Of a DNA stretch of 17,530 bases, positions 15,101-17,530 are shown in pieces. This stretch comes from Flavobacteriales bacterium (GTDB lineage: Bacteria > Bacteroidota > Bacteroidia > Flavobacteriales > BACL11): assembly GCA_002730985.1 (NCBI GenBank), contig PCBP01000015.1, forward strand, positions 1 through 17,530. The letters are read 5' to 3'. The stretch's first letter is position 1; each line of letters opens with the position of its first letter. The notes beneath the pieces were generated by a model that was not told the DNA's origin, searched no databases, and saw only the letters and a list, made by a program, of their open reading frames with translations. Position numbers and translations under genes: made by a program.

Positions 15101-17525
15101 GATTAGATGCATTACTATCTTCAGCACAGGTGAATGTTAGTCCACCATCAGTGATATTGACTATTTGACCAACTGCAAGTGCTGGACTTGGTGATGCAGT
15201 TAATTTAACAGTTAATATACCTACAGTTCCATCATAGAAAGTTCCAGTAGTTGCTGTATATGAATCTGATGTTATAAGTCCATGACTATCTTTAATTAAT
15301 GTTAATTGTCCACTGTCAGACTTAAAGGTTGCATCCGTAGGTGTAAATGTTGCATACGCACCAATACCATTAGGATTAACTGTAATTGAATTAACACCAG
15401 CACTTATAAATCTATGCTCATAAGCTACGTCTGTTACCCCAATAGAAACACTACCTTCAAAACTATATCCAGATCCTTGGAAATCAGTAGAACCAATTCC
15501 AACACCAGTAATAGTTCCTACAGTGTTAGTAACAGCAGTTGAAGAAGCACCAACTAAAGGAGCAATACCAAGACCACCACTAGAACCAATTGATACAATT
15601 TGCCCAGATCTTGGTAGTTGGTTTTGATTTATCATATCATCACGAACAACAAGTGCACCATTTGTGGAGGTAATTCCACTAAAGACGAAACTAGTAACTC
15701 CTACTGTGCTATTTTCTATAAAATCATAATTATTAAGTGGATTTTGTTCGGTAGTTGGTCTCTGGAACATTCCATTTACTGTGAGGAAAGTACTTCCTGT
15801 AGTAATACCTGCAGTATTAATGCCACTAACCAGAGTTGTAAAGGTTTGAGCAATTCCAGTAAATTCATTTGATATATCATCATATATCTTATTAAGACGA
15901 TAATCTTGTCTTAAATAAACTCTACCACTAAAGGATGATCTACCTGTATCACGATTAGATCTATCTTTTGATGTATCGTTTGAACCTCTTGGTGCCTCAC
16001 TAAAGTAAATTCTTTCACCAACAATATTATATCCACCCTTATACAATCTAACAGTATCACCATCATCATGAATTGTTGCCGCAGTTCCAACAAAACCTCT
16101 TTCAACTTCAATCATCTTCAAAGATCCTGTTTCTGTTATAGGACCTTTGTTTGTTATTCCTAATCCAACATTTTTTACTTTAACAAATTCCTTACCACCT
16201 GATCCATTGTCTATTTCTAAGATATCATTAAGAAGTATAGAAGAAATACCAACAAGAGTGATTATATCTGTAGAAACACCTACTTGACCATTTACATTAC
16301 CCGAAAGTTTGGTCGTAATTGGAGAATATGCTACAGGTGATTGAATTACATTATCTAAAGTAATCAAAGTCTTTGAGTTCTTCTTGAACATCTCAAATCT
16401 ATGATAGTTACCAGTACCAATTCCCATTGGAGCATTATATGGATAATCAATAAATGTTACTGCTGCCCCTGCTACACCATTTGAATCTCTAGTAAGAGAT
16501 AGTTGGAAATTATCTGAAGTTGTTAAACTAGATTTAATGTAAACTTCCTCTGGTAATGGATTTCCATTAGACATCAATAAACGTCCAGTACCAATACCTT
16601 CTACAGAAGATCCTGGAGTGTAAACTAGTCTCTCATCAGCATTAAAGAAGTTGTTAGGGAAATTAAATGTTCCTGTACCAGGAGTGAAGAAATCAGTATC
16701 AGAAGGATCAAAATATCTTGCGAAAATTGGCAACCCATCATGCTTTAATACAAAATTTCTATTATCAGATCTACTACCATTTAATCCATCATACTGTAAA
16801 AGTGATAGTTGATCTATTGCAGGACCATATGTGTGGTCAGGAGGAATATTAATTAAATCAAATCCAGAATTAATAACTTCACTATAAGTTTGTACTTGTA
16901 TTTCGCCAGATGCATCTGGATGGAATACCAATTCAAAATCATTTCCATTTAATTGAGCAGTAAATGTTCCAAGACCAATATTTCCAGAAGTGCTACCAAT
17001 GGATATAAATGGATACTGCATATAGAGTGCATCAGTAGTATCATGTGCCATTATCACTTGATGAATAGCACTTGTATTTCCTATAGAGACCCTTATTATA
17101 TTACTTGCACTAGAAACTGTATTTTTATCAAATTCAAGAATTGTTGCAGCAGCAGAAACTCTATTATATGAAGATTGTACCCTTAATGACCTTTCAGACC
17201 CTGCTGGTTGAGCAGATGTATTAAATCTATATGTTCCTATACCTGCTGTAGTTGTTCCAATTCCTACAATTTTAGATTTAACTGAAACTGAATTAGCAGT
17301 GATATCATTTTCAAATTTTAATGATAAAACACCAGAATCAATACTTGAGGTAAATGTACCTATAGCATCAGTGGTATTAGTTTCAAAATCATAACTTGAA
17401 ATATATGAATTAGTTCCATCATGAGTTACATAAAGTTCAGTAATCTTATTTGTATTAGCAAAAGTGTCATTTACTTCTATAGATGCAAAATATGCATCTA
17501 TTTCGCCAATATTAGCAGATGCCAT
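12186..17525 (-). CDS. Giant repeat-containing virion structural protein (T4 gp7 position)
   Basis: This 1779-residue protein starts MASANIGEIDAYFASIEVND at 17525, only 5 bases inside the window, so its ribosome site and promoter cannot be judged. It has no signal peptide, membrane helix or recognised enzyme motif and looks like a chain of beta modules. Visible parts in order: an N-terminal domain (1-260); an R-G-F-x-G-T module near 475; VNGMFQRP near 580; a repeat zone from about 700 to 1120 with four C-x(7-9)-[HQ]-x-YPR units; a G-x-G-Y turn near 1170; LLLIFVNGVLQVPGEAYIFG near 1324-1343, ending with IFFYKGTNGVD; two more G-x-G-[FY] turns near 1530 and 1577; and a C-terminal domain ending FPRVQRRNVGIRNTGALNDP. 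I recall this ending and the VNGVLQVP module from marine T4-like phage structural proteins. Its position just before gp8 is that of T4 gp7 (about 1032 residues), but I see no clear sequence match to gp7. Virion protein is confident; wedge role is inferred from position. Confidence 0.75.
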   Translation of the reverse strand: MASANIGEIDAYFASIEVNDTFANTNKITELYVTHDGTNSYISSYDFETNTTDAIGTFTSSIDSGVLSLKFENDITANSVSVKSKIVGIGTTTAGIGTYRFNTSAQPAGSERSLRVQSSYNRVSAAATILEFDKNTVSSASNIIRVSIGNTSAIHQVIMAHDTTDALYMQYPFISIGSTSGNIGLGTFTAQLNGNDFELVFHPDASGEIQVQTYSEVINSGFDLINIPPDHTYGPAIDQLSLLQYDGLNGSRSDNRNFVLKHDGLPIFARYFDPSDTDFFTPGTGTFNFPNNFFNADERLVYTPGSSVEGIGTGRLLMSNGNPLPEEVYIKSSLTTSDNFQLSLTRDSNGVAGAAVTFIDYPYNAPMGIGTGNYHRFEMFKKNSKTLITLDNVIQSPVAYSPITTKLSGNVNGQVGVSTDIITLVGISSILLNDILEIDNGSGGKEFVKVKNVGLGITNKGPITETGSLKMIEVERGFVGTAATIHDDGDTVRLYKGGYNIVGERIYFSEAPRGSNDTSKDRSNRDTGRSSFSGRVYLRQDYRLNKIYDDISNEFTGIAQTFTTLVSGINTAGITTGSTFLTVNGMFQRPTTEQNPLNNYDFIENSTVGVTSFVFSGITSTNGALVVRDDMINQNQLPRSGQIVSIGSSGGLGIAPLVGASSTAVTNTVGTITGVGIGSTDFQGSGYSFEGSVSIGVTDVAYEHRFISAGVNSITVNPNGIGAYATFTPTDATFKSDSGQLTLIKDSHGLITSDSYTATTGTFYDGTVGILTVKLTASPSPALAVGQIVNITDGGLTFTCAEDSNASNHPYPRSTDYMSDRWVPITAVSGGDTFEINVLEYTPSSNTTTHAWVSALPNSIKRSANTVGIATTSMAFKCSSDYFQSTQYYPRLTDEANGEWLNIKTATSDSITVGVGSAGGGGTGAVITATVIQGNAHTYVSGLSSSILVDDTTYYSPYSIGGLGNAYDPVSGILTVTVDNAHGMSAAGFQTATAAVYNPTVGIITITTASNHGYFVGNYVKIEENSLTFTCELDGNQTQHPYPRSTDPIFNKWVSIASTTVNTFAIQVLDSVPSTNTKDHTFVSAASSGILKANNVVAISTNAFTFTCDQDNNTSNHSYPRQNKENPGSDPAYKATIGVESVGTTTSFTLNVGKSPAHSGGGLKMTISDGGAGYVNPRILTPSPAYENLDIQGLTRLGLGSTTETGTALRLDLKVGASSTTGIGSISYEVKDFGISRSGFGFRKGDTFVPLGIVTDRYFSSLLTPLEFSVNQVFTDTFSSWNVGEFDYIDDIAKLQDGVRKRFPLNFDGELVSFQRGDDASIDLEALLLIFVNGVLQVPGEAYIFGGGTSFIFTEAPDQYDDVAIFFYKGTNGVDVTFTDVVETLKSGDDVEVNKKNYLTGSVNQDRRTISGISTSDQVETNLYFGRGIDEDTLRPLTWLKQKVDKTINGSIVSKSRPSIEPLVFPNARIIGDLTTTDTEIFLDSTELFDYENKNIGAFIVNENQTLTGAALTANVSAGGTVSSITIVSGGSGFSTTTVPVSLSAPRIKIAAGVGTTATATATITNGSIASIHITNPGLGYVSGQEPEVIAPLPVLPKETVTNIAPAAIQGFSGIVTGISTAFGSGGTGTLALKFFLEKDSGDFTTLVNGYPIYVYNTSIGTGVTSIDGTAPGGNAAVVGIGTTYLDNIYYVRSINRSSNRADFIADVDSNSTSIIGIGTTGEGSGNFSWGRLSGISRSSNPISIGVTSKTVNVGLTTFPRVQRRNVGIRNTGALNDPA
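14155..15145 (-). repeat. Cys/His-YPR repeat zone in the 1779-residue protein
   Basis: Four protein repeats carry FTCAEDSNASNHPYPRSTD or a variant, with their Cys near residues 800, 878, 1031 and 1108. Spacings are about 78, 153 and 77, as expected for a roughly 77-residue unit with one central copy that has lost the motif. Companion motifs recur between them: H-[WYFR]-[VI]-S-[AG] (near 851, 937 and 1080, with a related copy near 703) and [YF]-[DN]-[PG]-x-x-G-I-[LI]-T. The second unit has Gln for His (QYYPR). DNA identity between units is low, so duplication is old. Confidence 0.75.
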
Positions 17526-17530
17526 AACAG

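Noticed and set aside
15618..15872. 84-codon plus-strand frame with several Cys residues
   Set aside because: The Cys spacing suggested a zinc site at first, but it is antisense to the 1779-residue gene and has no ribosome site or family resemblance.
15911..16111. 66-codon minus-strand frame overlapping the 1779-residue gene in another frame
   Set aside because: A nested out-of-frame shadow with low-complexity Val/Ile/Leu content and no start signal.

Overview
The window is one densely packed block of late structural genes from a T4-like myovirus, all on the minus strand. It most likely comes from a marine phage of cyanobacteria (Prochlorococcus/Synechococcus) or of a similarly AT-rich marine host such as Pelagibacter. 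This rests on three things: AT-rich DNA (about two-thirds A+T by eye), recognisable T4-type gp8, gp13 and gp14, and very large glycine/threonine/valine-rich virion proteins with modules that I recall as typical of marine T4-like phages. I see no host gene, tRNA, integrase, CRISPR array or insertion sequence. No database search was possible, so the host is inferred.

Transcription runs from high to low coordinates. (1) 17525-12186: a 1779-residue repeat-rich structural protein in the slot that T4 gives to gp7. (2) 12152-10506: gp8, a baseplate wedge subunit enlarged by a central insertion. (3) 10502-3279: a 2407-residue DUF4815-type baseplate/tail protein in the T4 gp9/gp10/gp11 slot. (4) 3279-3079 and 3053-2715: two small proteins, one ending in a coiled coil and one beta-rich. 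(5) 2715-1057: a 552-residue repetitive fibre protein in the T4 gp12/wac slot. (6) 1057-194: gp13, neck. (7) 187-1: the N-terminal 62 codons of gp14, neck, cut by the window edge. The order gp8 - fibre - gp13 - gp14 matches T4, while the intervening T4 genes are replaced by giant modular proteins.

Coding is almost continuous. The only two gaps above 10 bases (3054-3078 and 12153-12185) each lie next to a perfect T4-type late promoter element, TATAAATA, reading toward the next gene. Three junctions use overlapping stop/start TAATG, which suggests coupled translation. The products should assemble together: baseplate wedge (gp8 and the two giant proteins), fibre or whisker (552 residues), and the neck that joins head to tail (gp13/gp14).

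I found no defence system, retroelement or clearly new enzyme. The most interesting material is the modular structure of the giant proteins: repeats shared between neighbouring genes, a Cys/His-YPR repeat family, and small uncharacterised proteins inside the baseplate-neck cluster.
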